From: JABJGO01 sp963921245
GTDB lineage: Bacteria > Pseudomonadota > Alphaproteobacteria > Rhodospirillales > Casp-alpha2
Direction of reading: 5' to 3'
NCBI GenBank assembly: GCA_963921245.4
Contig: CAWUEY030000001.1
Coordinates: 1,860,001 to 1,924,000 of the forward strand
Length of the DNA: 64,000 nucleotides
Part shown: one piece after another, positions 35,194 through 44,066 of the stretch
How the letters are laid out: each line of letters starts with the position of its first letter
Position numbering within the stretch: position 1 is the first letter of the stretch
Program-made: the position numbers and the translations under genes
Notes under the pieces: generated by a model
Seen by the model: the letters and a program-made list of their open reading frames with translations, nothing else
Databases searched by the model: none
Told to the model about the DNA's origin: nothing

Positions 35194-36513
35194 ATGCCCA
35201 AAGACGATACGATTATGGAAACTGAAAGTGTAAATCTTTACGAACTTTACGACAAGGACCCTCGGCTCGCCGATAAAATTATATTTGGGCGTACTCCCTG
35301 CAAAAACCGTCGGGGATTTCTGAAAGGCGCAGGGCTTGCAACCATGGGCACCATGATCGGTGCCGCCATCCCGTTTAGTCGTAATATGCCGGCAGGATTT
35401 GTGCCTTTGGCGCTCGCGGACGCACACGGTATGATCGAGGGAAAAGACGGGCTGACCGTTTTGAATGACCGTCCCGTTAATGCAGAGACGCCTGCGCACT
35501 TGCTTGATGATGCCGTGACGCCAACCAGCAGACATTTTATTCGCAACAACGGTATTCCACCGGAAGACATGAACCCCGAAACCTGGACATTAACGATTGA
35601 TGGACTGGTGCAAAATCCCATGACCCTCTCGATCGCTGATCTCAGGAATAATTTCGAGGTGGTCACCAAACAACTGACTATTGAATGCGGCGGCAATGGG
35701 CGGGGTTTCTTTGATCCTCCCGCGAAGGGAAATCAGTGGACCTATGGGGCTGTCGCCTGTTCAAACTGGACAGGCGTTCGTTATGCCGATGTCCTGAAGG
35801 CGGCTGGCTTAAAATCCAATGTCATCTACACGGCCCACGTCGGTGCCGACAGCCATTTATCCGGCGAGGAAGGAAAGCTGCCAATCTCACGCGGCGTCCC
35901 CATTGAAAAAGCAATGGATCCCAACAACCTGATTGCCTTTGGAATGAATGGGGCGCCACTGCACCCCATGAACGGCGCTCCCCTGCGCCTTGTGATCCCG
36001 GGCTGGCCAGGGTCTTGTTCTCAGAAGTGGATCAAACGAATTTGGCTGCGTGATCAGGTTCATGACGGTCCGAAAATGACCGGAAAGGCCTACCGGGTTC
36101 CAGAATATCCAGTTGCACCGGGCACAAAGGTGCCTACAGAAGACTTTGAAATCATCGAGGCCATGCCTGTGAAGTCACTTATCACTTTCCCGGAAACAGG
36201 AACTATTCTCGATGAAGGTCAGGACACCGTACAGGTCAGAGGCCACGCATGGGCAGGCGATGACGCGATCTCTTCCGTGGATCTTTCCATTGATTTTGGC
36301 GTATCCTGGATCAGGACGACGTTACAAGATCCCGCAAACCCCTATGCCTGGCAGCGTTTCTCTCAGACCGTCAAATTTCCCGAAAAAGGGTATTATGAAA
36401 TCTGGGCGCGAGCAACGGATACGAAGAATCGGATGCAGCCGTTTGCCATTGCGTGGAATCCGAAGGGATATCTTAATAACTCCATGCACCGTGTTTCGGT
36501 AATTGTGGCTTAA
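35194..36513 (+). CDS. Sulfite dehydrogenase-like molybdopterin oxidoreductase (SorA/SoxC-type), Tat-exported
   Basis: This 439-residue periplasmic sulfite-oxidase-family enzyme has a Tat signal with the twin-arginine motif NRRGFLKG (Arg39-Arg40). The molybdenum-binding cysteine is Cys165 in TIECGGNGRGFF, followed by the oxidoreductase domain and a C-terminal Mo-co dimerisation domain (SSVDLSIDFGVSWIRTTLQDP). The family oxidises sulfite to sulfate (SorA) or works in thiosulfate oxidation (SoxC). The single-haem cytochrome gene 3 bases downstream fits a SorAB-type pair, and no other sox gene is present. Start ATG 35194 is fixed by AAGGAG. Confidence 0.9.
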   Translation: MPKDDTIMETESVNLYELYDKDPRLADKIIFGRTPCKNRRGFLKGAGLATMGTMIGAAIPFSRNMPAGFVPLALADAHGMIEGKDGLTVLNDRPVNAETPAHLLDDAVTPTSRHFIRNNGIPPEDMNPETWTLTIDGLVQNPMTLSIADLRNNFEVVTKQLTIECGGNGRGFFDPPAKGNQWTYGAVACSNWTGVRYADVLKAAGLKSNVIYTAHVGADSHLSGEEGKLPISRGVPIEKAMDPNNLIAFGMNGAPLHPMNGAPLRLVIPGWPGSCSQKWIKRIWLRDQVHDGPKMTGKAYRVPEYPVAPGTKVPTEDFEIIEAMPVKSLITFPETGTILDEGQDTVQVRGHAWAGDDAISSVDLSIDFGVSWIRTTLQDPANPYAWQRFSQTVKFPEKGYYEIWARATDTKNRMQPFAIAWNPKGYLNNSMHRVSVIVA

Positions 36514-36516
36514 AAA

Positions 36517-36864
36517 ATGACGCTCATCAGGGGCCTGTTGTTCCTCGGCGCGACGGTCTGCTGGTGCCTTGCGGCCTCAACCGGTTACGCTGACGATGGC
36601 GAATGGCGGGGATTGCCCGAGGGTGACGGCCGCGAGGAAGTATTCTATCAATGCCAGCCCTGCCACTCCCTCAAACTCGTCACCCAGCAAGGGCTAGACC
36701 ATGATGACTGGAAAGAAACCCTGGAGTGGATGGTTGAAGAACAGGGAATGCCAGAGCCAGAGCCGGAGGAGTGGCTAGCGATGCTGGAATACCTGACCAG
36801 ATTTTATGGCCGAGACAGGCTGGCCGCAGGTATGGAAGAAAATAAAGCCGCTCATTCCAACTGA
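36517..36864 (+). CDS. Small periplasmic c-type cytochrome, probable molybdoenzyme electron acceptor
   Basis: This 115-residue protein has a signal peptide (about residues 1-25, cleavage near YADDG) and one CQPCH haem motif around 46-50. A likely methionine ligand lies in the EEQGMPEPEPEEW loop. It follows the sulfite-dehydrogenase-like gene with only 3 bases between, so it should be co-translated and take electrons from its molybdenum centre, as SorB does for SorA. That role is inferred from context. Confidence 0.88.
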   Translation: MTLIRGLLFLGATVCWCLAASTGYADDGEWRGLPEGDGREEVFYQCQPCHSLKLVTQQGLDHDDWKETLEWMVEEQGMPEPEPEEWLAMLEYLTRFYGRDRLAAGMEENKAAHSN

Positions 36865-36872
36865 ACAATTTA

Positions 36873-37856
36873 TTATTCGCTGTTTTGCGCGATTTGTGCC
36901 GCCTTTTCCACGGTGACCTGTGCCTGCCGGATAGAGGCGATATCAATCAAGCGACCGTCCAGGGCAACCGCCCCCCGGCCTTCCTTTTTCGCCTCTTCCA
37001 TAGCCTCCAGAATACGATGCGCCTTGGTCACTTCGGCGTCGCTGGGGCTAAACAGATCATTGGCTTGATCGATCTGGCTCGGATGGATGGCCCATTTACC
37101 CTCACACCCCAGCGTCGATGCCCGCATGGCCTGGGCAGCATAGCCCTCAGGATCAGAAAAATCACCGAATGGCCCATCAATGGGGCGAAGACCGTTGGCA
37201 CGGGCGACGACAACCATCTTTGCAATCGGATAATGCCACATATCCCCCCAATGCACATCACGGTTTCCTCCATCATCCGGATCAGTAAGAACGGCGTAAT
37301 CCTTGTTAGGTCCGCCAATTACCGTTGTCCGGGCTTTTGTCGATGCAGCGTAATCCGCAACACCGAAATGAAGGGACTCATTGCGTTTTGAAGCGGCGGC
37401 GATTTCCGGCAGGTTTTGCATTCCAAGCGCGGTTTCGATAATAAGCTCGAACCCGATGCGCTTATCCAAGCCCATGCCATCTTCAATTTGGGTGCACATC
37501 ATATCGATGGCGTAAACATCAGAAGCCGTGCCGACCTTTGGTATCATAATCAGATCAAGACTCGCACCGGCCTGCTCGACCACGTCAACCACGTCACGAT
37601 ACATGTAGTGGGTATCCAGGCCGTTTATCCGAACCGAAACCGTTTTTCCTGACCAATCCAGATCATTCAGTGCCTCAATGATATTCTTGCGCGCCTGCAC
37701 CTTGTCGTCGGGTGCAACCGCATCTTCCAGGTCAAGAAAGACAACGTCGGCGCTGCTTTTTGCCGCTTTTTCCATAAAACTCGGGTTTGAGCCGGGGACT
37801 GCCAGTTCCGAGCGGTTCAAGCGGGCGGGTGCTTGATCTACGATATGAAAACTCAT
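36873..37856 (-). CDS. HpcH/HpaI aldolase family, malyl-CoA / CoA-ester lyase-like
   Basis: This 327-residue enzyme of the citrate-lyase-beta/malyl-CoA-lyase superfamily shows RSELAVPGSNPSFMEKAAKSSADVVFLDLEDAVAPDDK (Mg and CoA-ester site), VRINGLDTHYMYRD, and ELIIETALGMQNLPEIAA. GPFGDFSDPEGYAAQA and GCEGKWAIHPSQID are typical of the L-malyl-CoA / beta-methylmalyl-CoA lyase branch. It would split malyl-CoA to acetyl-CoA and glyoxylate; substrate choice is inferred. ATG 37856 is preferred over TTG 37862 because AAGGAG lies upstream. Convergent with the cytochrome gene. Confidence 0.88.
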   Translation of the reverse strand: MSFHIVDQAPARLNRSELAVPGSNPSFMEKAAKSSADVVFLDLEDAVAPDDKVQARKNIIEALNDLDWSGKTVSVRINGLDTHYMYRDVVDVVEQAGASLDLIMIPKVGTASDVYAIDMMCTQIEDGMGLDKRIGFELIIETALGMQNLPEIAAASKRNESLHFGVADYAASTKARTTVIGGPNKDYAVLTDPDDGGNRDVHWGDMWHYPIAKMVVVARANGLRPIDGPFGDFSDPEGYAAQAMRASTLGCEGKWAIHPSQIDQANDLFSPSDAEVTKAHRILEAMEEAKKEGRGAVALDGRLIDIASIRQAQVTVEKAAQIAQNSE

Positions 37857-38079
37857 GCCCAATCTCCTTGCGTACCGGGAAGAATGATAGTTTGTACTGG
37901 ATTTTGAGTTCTATGCCCTGCTGTCTGTCCGTCCCCGGACCAAATCACAGGTCTGATGAACTTAATCCGGCTGCACAATGCGTCAATTCGGAACATCGTT
38001 CAAGCATTCCGCGTGACATACCGGGGCCTTTATGAAGAATTGCCTGGTCCAACACCCTTTTTGACGCGAACAGATAACA

Positions 38080-39045
38080 ATGTCAGATAAGCCCGCCATC
38101 CTTGTAACCCGCCGCCTACCCGACGCTGTCCATGACCGTTTACAGCGAGACTACACCCCCGATCTTAACCTCGAAGATGTGCTGTACAATGACGAAGAGA
38201 TTTTGCGACGCGCTCAGTCATGCAACGCAATTCTGCCCTGTCATACTGAACACTTTACGCGTTCACTGGTCCAGCAGTTACCCGACAACGTAAAGATTGT
38301 TGCCAATTTCTCTGTTGGTGTGGATCACTGTGATCTGGAAGCCTTCAAGGCGCGTGGGATTGTTGTAACCAACACGCCGGATGTTCTGAGTGACGCCACA
38401 GCCGAAACAGCCATGCTACTTGTTTTGGGCGCGGCGAGACGCGCGTCTGAGGGGGAACGAATGATGCGGAACGGGACCTGGAAGGATTGGAGCCCCGCTT
38501 TCATGGTTGGCACGGCGGTAACGGGTAAAACACTCGGCATTATTGGCATGGGCCGTGTCGGTCAAACCCTCGCGCAGCGGGCACGCGGGTTCCAAATGAA
38601 AATCCTCTACCACAACCGCAGCCGACTGAATAATGACGTGGAACAAGGAGCCCGGTTTTACGAAAATTTGGATGAAATGCTTCCCCATTGCGATATTCTA
38701 TCAGTTAACTGCCCTTTAACACCGGAGACAAAAAACCTGATGAACTCGGCCCGGTTTGCCCGCTTGCCCAAGGGCGCTGTTTTTGTAAACACGGCCAGAG
38801 GGGCGTTGGTTGATGAGGCCGCCTTGATAGATGCCCTGAAAACCGGGCAACTCAGCGCAGCGGGTTTGGATGTTTACGCAACGGAACCTGGCGGAAACGC
38901 CGAAATCGCCGCCCTCGAAAATACGTTCCTGCTCCCCCACATCGGCAGTGCAAACAAGGAAACAAGGGCTGCCATGGGCTTTCGTGCCCTCGACAATCTC
39001 GATGCCTATTTTGCCGGTCGCGCGCCCCGAGACCGGGTTGCGTGA
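38080..39045 (+). CDS. D-glycerate dehydrogenase / glyoxylate-hydroxypyruvate reductase
   Basis: This 321-residue NAD(P)-dependent D-2-hydroxyacid dehydrogenase has NFSVGVDHCDLEAFKARGIVVTNTPDVL (substrate domain), the GMGRVGQTLAQRARG loop, VNTARGALVDE with the catalytic Arg, and LLPHIGSA with the catalytic His. HNRSR after the glycine loop, rather than an acidic residue, favours NADPH. It pairs logically with the malyl-CoA-lyase-like enzyme divergent from it, which would make glyoxylate. That metabolic link is inference. Confidence 0.9.
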   Translation: MSDKPAILVTRRLPDAVHDRLQRDYTPDLNLEDVLYNDEEILRRAQSCNAILPCHTEHFTRSLVQQLPDNVKIVANFSVGVDHCDLEAFKARGIVVTNTPDVLSDATAETAMLLVLGAARRASEGERMMRNGTWKDWSPAFMVGTAVTGKTLGIIGMGRVGQTLAQRARGFQMKILYHNRSRLNNDVEQGARFYENLDEMLPHCDILSVNCPLTPETKNLMNSARFARLPKGAVFVNTARGALVDEAALIDALKTGQLSAAGLDVYATEPGGNAEIAALENTFLLPHIGSANKETRAAMGFRALDNLDAYFAGRAPRDRVA

Positions 39046-39258
39046 AACGCCTGATATCCCATTATATCTCATTTTCAGTAGCAGAAATTGCTAACAAATT
39101 CAGATCGTATATCTTATACTTCGTGACTTTCGTCGAGCAGCGTGCTTGACTCAGATATCTTGCCACCGTCGCCACACATTTAATTCTGGCGAAGCATAGC
39201 AACAAAAAGGGTTACAGGTGGAGTAACCAAACCAGTTGTCGACAGGGAGGAAATCATA

Positions 39259-40395
39259 ATGTCAGACAAAGAGTTGAAGACCACAACACCGAAAAAAGAC
39301 GTTTCACGCCGTAAGTTTTTACGCACGGCTTCTGTGGCGGGTGCCGGTGCAGCCGTCACCGCCGTTGCCGCCCCTAACATCGCGAAAGCCGAACCTACTG
39401 TATTGAAAGTTCAGGCTGCCTGGGGTGGTGGTATTTTCTTGGAAAATGCCAAAAGCTACGTTGATCGTGTACACGCCATGGCTGGCAAAGACCTGAAAAT
39501 TGATCTTCTGGCCGTGAACTCGGTGGTTAAAACCAGTCAGATGCAGGACGCCGTTCACCGTGGCGTTCTCGACGGGGCTCACTACGTCCCGGCCTACTGG
39601 TATTCCAAATCAAAAACCGCGTCCCTGTTCGGAACCGGCCCTTGTTTCGGCTGGTCTGCGCAGGAATTGCTGGGCTGGATTCACTATGGCGGGGGCATGG
39701 ATTTGTTCAACGAGCTGATGGGGAACCTCAACCTTAATCTGGTTAGCTTCTTCAACAGCCCCATGCCGGCACAGCCTCTCGGCTGGTTTAAAGAAGAAAT
39801 CAAGGATGCCTCGCAAATGAGCGGCCTGAAATATCGGACCGTTGGTCTTGCCGCCGACGTGTTGTTGGAAATGGGCATGTCCGTGGTTCAGTTGCCAGGC
39901 GGCGAAATTCAGCCCGCCATGAAGAGTGGCCTGATCGATGCAGCCGAATTCAACAACCCCACATCAGACCGTGATTTTGGCATGCAGGACGTCTCCAAGC
40001 ATTACCATCTCGCCAGTTTCCACCAATCTCAGGAAGCTTTCGAAATCACCTTTAACAAGGACAAGTTCAATTCTCTTCCCTCTGAGCATCAGGCAATACT
40101 GCGCCATGCCTCCGAAGCCGAGAATTCCAATTTCTACTGGCACAACACCTTGCGGTATGCCGACGATCTTGTTGCCTTGAAAGACGAACATGGTGTCAAC
40201 GTGTACCGCACACCGGATTCCGTTATGTCAGAGCAACTGAAGGCCTGGGACGTCGTTGTAGAACGCATTTCCGGTGAAGATCCCTTCTTCGCTAAGGTGA
40301 TCGATTCCCAGAAAACCTATGCCAAGAAAGTTATGAATTACCTGCTGTTGAACCAGCCGGATTACGGTTTGGCCTACAGACACCACTTTGGTTGA
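39259..40395 (+). CDS. TRAP transporter substrate-binding protein (DctP type), Tat signal
   Basis: This 378-residue periplasmic binding protein starts the TRAP operon. A twin-arginine signal SRRKFLRTASVAGAG (about 15-29) is followed by an Ala-rich core, cleavage near AKA. Downstream, LKVQAAWGGGIFLENAKSYVDRVH and ASQMSGLKYRTVGLAADVLLEMGMSVVQLPGGEIQPAMKSGLIDAAE are DctP-family hallmarks, including the Arg that binds a carboxylate. YWYSKSKTASLFGTGPCFGWSAQE is typical of the mannitol/chloroaromatic-type subgroup. GGAGG lies nine to ten bases before ATG 39259. Substrate is unknown but probably an acid. Confidence 0.94.
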   Translation: MSDKELKTTTPKKDVSRRKFLRTASVAGAGAAVTAVAAPNIAKAEPTVLKVQAAWGGGIFLENAKSYVDRVHAMAGKDLKIDLLAVNSVVKTSQMQDAVHRGVLDGAHYVPAYWYSKSKTASLFGTGPCFGWSAQELLGWIHYGGGMDLFNELMGNLNLNLVSFFNSPMPAQPLGWFKEEIKDASQMSGLKYRTVGLAADVLLEMGMSVVQLPGGEIQPAMKSGLIDAAEFNNPTSDRDFGMQDVSKHYHLASFHQSQEAFEITFNKDKFNSLPSEHQAILRHASEAENSNFYWHNTLRYADDLVALKDEHGVNVYRTPDSVMSEQLKAWDVVVERISGEDPFFAKVIDSQKTYAKKVMNYLLLNQPDYGLAYRHHFG

Positions 40396-40439
40396 TCGCC
40401 ACAGGTAATTGTAGGATCACTCAAATGAGATAAGGGTAC

Positions 40440-40465
40440 GAGGGACAGCCTCCGGGCTGTCCCTC
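40440..40465 (+). promoter_or_regulatory. Perfect 11-bp hairpin with UCCG tetraloop between TRAP P and Q genes
   Basis: GAGGGACAGCC-TCCG-GGCTGTCCCTC folds perfectly: 11 bp and a four-base loop. With the closing C-G pair it is a cUNCGg tetraloop, one of the most stable RNA loops. It lies 45 bases after the binding-protein stop and has no T-run. Such structures commonly protect the upstream message so the binding protein is made in excess over the membrane subunits; that role is inferred. Confidence 0.75.
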
Positions 40466-40503
40466 GACACCGTTATCACCGGGGGATACGGGAGTTTTTG
40501 CCC

Positions 40504-41082
40504 TTGCCGAAACTTATTCATGCCATCGAGAGCTTCAATATCTGGATTGGACGGGCGTTCGGCTGGTGCATCCTGATTCTGACTTTTTCCGTTGCTTATG
40601 AAGTCTTTGTTCGATACGTCCTGAACGCACCAACTGTCTGGGCCTTTGATATGATGGTACAGATGTACGGGGCCCTTTTCCTCATGGCCGGTCCCTATGC
40701 GTTGGCACAGGATACACACGTCCGCGCTGATGTGATTTATCGCTTTCTGCCGCCCCGATGGCAGGCGCGTGTGGATTTAACGCTCTACATTTTGTTTTTC
40801 TTCCCAGGCATGTTGGCACTGTTCTGGTTTGGTTGGGAAATCGCCGCCGACTCATGGCGCTACCAGGAAGTGAGCTGGAACAGTCCGGCACGTATCCAGA
40901 TCTATTTTTTCAAAACCCTGATCCCGCTCGCGGGCGCACTGTTTATTCTTCAGGGTATTGGCGAATGCATGCGGTGCTGGCTCGCCATCAAGAACAACGC
41001 ATGGCTGGAACGCCACGAAGATTCCAGGGAAACAGAGGATATGCTGATGGCCCAATTCGGTGAAGGGAACAGCCCGTCATGA
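40504..41082 (+). CDS. TRAP transporter small permease (DctQ type)
   Basis: This ~192-residue membrane protein has four helices. The first contains NIWIGRAFGWCILILTFSVAYEVFVRYVLNAPTVWAFD, a textbook DctQ signature. PLKSEF-like loops are replaced by PYALAQDTHVRADV between helices 2 and 3. The start is TTG 40504, nine bases after GGAG at 40491-40494; TTG 40498 is also in frame but too close. Its stop overlaps the large permease start as ATGA, so the two are coupled. Confidence 0.92.
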   Translation: MPKLIHAIESFNIWIGRAFGWCILILTFSVAYEVFVRYVLNAPTVWAFDMMVQMYGALFLMAGPYALAQDTHVRADVIYRFLPPRWQARVDLTLYILFFFPGMLALFWFGWEIAADSWRYQEVSWNSPARIQIYFFKTLIPLAGALFILQGIGECMRCWLAIKNNAWLERHEDSRETEDMLMAQFGEGNSPS

Positions 41083-42449
41083 CAAACCCCGAAGTCGCAA
41101 TGGTGATGCTATCCCTGTTTATTTTAATGGTGCTGTTAGGTTTTCCTGTGGCTTTTACCTTGCTCGCCATGGGCGTTGGGTTCGGATTTTACGCTTACCA
41201 TGATGCCGGCAGCATTCAAACCATCGCCGATGTTCTTAACAACCGTATATTCTACCTTTTGAACCAGAATACATATTCGGTGATGGAGAACGATACGCTC
41301 GTCGCTATCCCCTTGTTTCTGTTTATGGGATACGTTGTTGAACGGGCCAACATCGTCAACAAGCTCTTCTATTCGCTACAGATGGCAGCCCGCAACTTGC
41401 CCGGTTCCATGGCCATCGCAGCCCTGATTACCTGCGCCGTATTTTCGACCGCAAGCGGCATTGTTGGTGCCGTTGTCACGCTTATGGGGTTGCTTGCTTT
41501 TCCGGCTATGGCAAAAGCCAACTACGAAAAGAGCTTTGCGTCAGGTGTCATATGTGCCGGTGGTACGTTGGGTATTCTGATCCCGCCCTCGATCATGCTT
41601 ATCGTTTATGCGGCTATTGCGGAATTGTCTCCACTGCGTCTTTACGCGGCAGCCATGTTTCCTGGACTGTTGCTCGCCGTTTGCTACATCATTTATGTAA
41701 TTATCCGGGTTATGATCAATCCATCCATCGCGCCAAAACCGCGCGATGAGGATGTTCCGCCGGTTAGCACCGTCTATTGGAATCTAATCACCTCATTCCT
41801 GCCGCTGACGGCGCTTATCATGCTGGTTCTGGGGTCTATACTGGGCGGTCTCGCCACCCCTGCGGAAGCCGCCGCTATGGGGGCGCTTGGCGGTCTGGTA
41901 CTGGCTGCCTTGTATCGCTCTTTGACCTGGGAAATGTTGAAAGATTCCGTGTATCTGACTGCCAAGGCCACCGCCATGGTGTGTTGGTTGTTTGTGGGCT
42001 CATGGACCTTTGCCTCGGTTTTCTCCTATCTCGGCGGTCATGAAATTATCGAGCATTTCATTCTCGGGTTCAATTTGGCACCCTGGCAGTTCCTGATCCT
42101 GGTTCAAGTCATTATTTTTGCCTTGGGATGGCCGCTGGAATGGTCGGAGATTCTGATCATCTTTGTTCCCATTTTTCTACCCATGCTGGATACCTTTGGC
42201 GTTAACCCCTACTTCTTTGCCATGTTGGTGGCACTCAACCTGCAAACATCATTTCTGACTCCACCCATGGCGATGTCGGCTTACTACCTGAAAGGTGTGC
42301 TTGGGAACATCATCCAGCTTGTTGATATCTTCAAGGGAATCATGCCGTACCTTGCCATTGTGATCTTTATCATGGTGATGATGTATCAGTTCCCGGGGAT
42401 AGCCTTGTGGTTACCAGACGAACTGTTCGGTCCCTATATTCCGGGATAA
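41079..42449 (+). CDS. TRAP transporter large permease (DctM type)
   Basis: This 456-residue inner-membrane protein has about 11-13 helices. FPVAFTLLAMGVGFGFYAYHDAG at the N-terminus, MENDTLVAIPLFLFMGYVVERANI, ASGIVGAVVTLMGLLAFPAM and GTLGILIPPSIMLIVYAAIAELS are the conserved DctM segments. It forms the ion-coupled (usually Na+) transport channel with the small permease. The start overlaps the small permease stop by 4 bases. Confidence 0.96.
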   Translation: MTNPEVAMVMLSLFILMVLLGFPVAFTLLAMGVGFGFYAYHDAGSIQTIADVLNNRIFYLLNQNTYSVMENDTLVAIPLFLFMGYVVERANIVNKLFYSLQMAARNLPGSMAIAALITCAVFSTASGIVGAVVTLMGLLAFPAMAKANYEKSFASGVICAGGTLGILIPPSIMLIVYAAIAELSPLRLYAAAMFPGLLLAVCYIIYVIIRVMINPSIAPKPRDEDVPPVSTVYWNLITSFLPLTALIMLVLGSILGGLATPAEAAAMGALGGLVLAALYRSLTWEMLKDSVYLTAKATAMVCWLFVGSWTFASVFSYLGGHEIIEHFILGFNLAPWQFLILVQVIIFALGWPLEWSEILIIFVPIFLPMLDTFGVNPYFFAMLVALNLQTSFLTPPMAMSAYYLKGVLGNIIQLVDIFKGIMPYLAIVIFIMVMMYQFPGIALWLPDELFGPYIPG

Positions 42450-42474
42450 CTCAGCTTTGCGGAGGCCTACAGCG

Positions 42475-42675
42475 ATGTCAAAAGACAAGATTGATATTTT
42501 TTCAGGATTAGTGGGCTCTCTTCTTATCTCGGCCTTTGTTCTGGGACTTGCAGAGAGCATTACGTCCGGATTTGCCGGGTTTTGGGGCGGCTTTCCTTTC
42601 TGGGTAATCAGCCTGTTCGTCCTAACCCTGGTGTTTTACGATTTCTGGGACAGCTGTCTGCGTAGAAAGAAATAA
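42475..42675 (+). CDS. 66-residue membrane protein in the TRAP operon
   Basis: Starts at ATG 42475 with GGAGG at 42461-42465 nine bases ahead. It encodes two hydrophobic helices (about 10-26 and 33-54) flanked by lysine-rich ends (SKDKIDIF and LRRKK). Placed 25 bases after the large permease and 29 before the amidase. I know no named family; it may be an accessory subunit or simply a small inner-membrane protein. An in-frame extension to 42457 exists but lacks a ribosome site. Confidence 0.75.
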   Translation: MSKDKIDIFSGLVGSLLISAFVLGLAESITSGFAGFWGGFPFWVISLFVLTLVFYDFWDSCLRRKK

Positions 42676-42704
42676 CGCCCGCCGCTTTCAGGGATTTCCA
42701 GATC

Positions 42705-44051
42705 ATGACCGATAGTGCTGCTGGCCTCAACGGAATGGGTATCGCCCAGTCTGCAAAAGCCATTCGCAATGGACAAGTATCTGCGGTGGAACTCGCCAAG
42801 GACTGTCTAGACCGTATTGACGAATTTGAAGAAACTATCGGTGCCTGGGCGTGCCTCAAACCAGAGGGCATTCTCAAATCTGCTGAAGCGCTCGATTTTC
42901 ATCGTCAACAAGGACATGCTCTGGGACCGCTACATGGCGTTCCCATCGGCATCAAAGATATTATCGACACCGCGCACGTACCGACGGAATACGGCTCGCC
43001 TCTCTATGCGGGTCGGGTCCCTCACGAAGATGCAACTGTTGTCGCGCGACTCCGGCAGGCTGGTGCATTGATCATGGGTAAAACAGTAACGGCGGAATTG
43101 GCTAATTGCGGCCCGGGAAAGACCTGCAATCCTCATGACCCGGAGCGAACACCGGGCGGTTCATCAAGCGGCTCGGCCGCCGCTGTTGCGGCATACATGG
43201 TGCCCGGTGCCCTTGGCACACAGACAGTCGGCTCCATAATCCGACCGGCCTCTTTTTGCGGTATTTACGGCTTCAAACCGACCTATGGCCTGATCCCGAG
43301 AACCGGTGTTCTAATGCAATCCTTTTCACATGATCAGTTGGGCACCTTTGCCCGTTCTGTTGAGGATATTGCTATTCTGACTGAATTACTCATCGGTCAT
43401 GACCCTGGAGACCAGGCTGTCAGCCCCCTATGTGGACCAGGCACTCTCTCGGGTATTGCCATGTCGGAACCACCCCTGGGCGCAAAACTGGCATTTGTTA
43501 AAACACCGATGTGGGATGAGGCAAAATCAGTTACCAAGGACGCTTTCAGAGAACTCTGTGATGTTTTGGGCGACGACGTTCAGGAAGTGCCTCTGCCCGA
43601 TTCGTTCGAAAACCTCATGACCTGGCATCGTACCGTCGTTGAGGCTGAATGTGCGGAAGCCTATGCCCGAGAATACGAAGCCGGGGCGGGCAAAATTCAT
43701 CCTGATCTACGAGCGCAGATTGAACGCGGCCAAAAAATTGCCGCCAAGGATTTCCTTATCGCGTCGAGACAGCGAAAATACCTTAATGCATTACTGGATA
43801 ACATCTTCGACGAATTTGATGCCCTGTTGACACCTGGCGCCACGGGTGAAGCCCCAGAGGGGTTGAGCAGTACCGGCGACCCTGTTTTTTGTGCCCCTTG
43901 GAGCTTTTGCGGAACGCCCGCCATATCCCTTCCCCTGATGCAAGGAGAAAACGGCTTACCTCTGGGTGTTCAACTGGTCGGCCGCTGGGGTGATGATGCA
44001 CGGTTGTTACGCACAGCCCGATGGCTGGAAAACCGCCTGCAAGACTCCTGA
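42705..44051 (+). CDS. Amidase (amidase-signature family)
   Basis: This 448-residue hydrolase has the Ser-cisSer-Lys triad. Lys84 lies in GVPIGIKDIIDT, the serine-rich GGSSSGSAAAVAA (151-163) holds the cis-serine, and the nucleophile is Ser177 in GTQTVGSIIRPASF. HGVPIGIKD is the universal lead. Amidase-signature proteins hydrolyse amides from small carboxylic compounds or act on tRNA when paired with GatB/C; no gatB or gatC is nearby. Its place behind the TRAP transporter suggests it processes the imported substrate. Inferred cytoplasmic. Confidence 0.92.
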   Translation: MTDSAAGLNGMGIAQSAKAIRNGQVSAVELAKDCLDRIDEFEETIGAWACLKPEGILKSAEALDFHRQQGHALGPLHGVPIGIKDIIDTAHVPTEYGSPLYAGRVPHEDATVVARLRQAGALIMGKTVTAELANCGPGKTCNPHDPERTPGGSSSGSAAAVAAYMVPGALGTQTVGSIIRPASFCGIYGFKPTYGLIPRTGVLMQSFSHDQLGTFARSVEDIAILTELLIGHDPGDQAVSPLCGPGTLSGIAMSEPPLGAKLAFVKTPMWDEAKSVTKDAFRELCDVLGDDVQEVPLPDSFENLMTWHRTVVEAECAEAYAREYEAGAGKIHPDLRAQIERGQKIAAKDFLIASRQRKYLNALLDNIFDEFDALLTPGATGEAPEGLSSTGDPVFCAPWSFCGTPAISLPLMQGENGLPLGVQLVGRWGDDARLLRTARWLENRLQDS

Positions 44052-44066
44052 TTTCAATCGCCCGGA

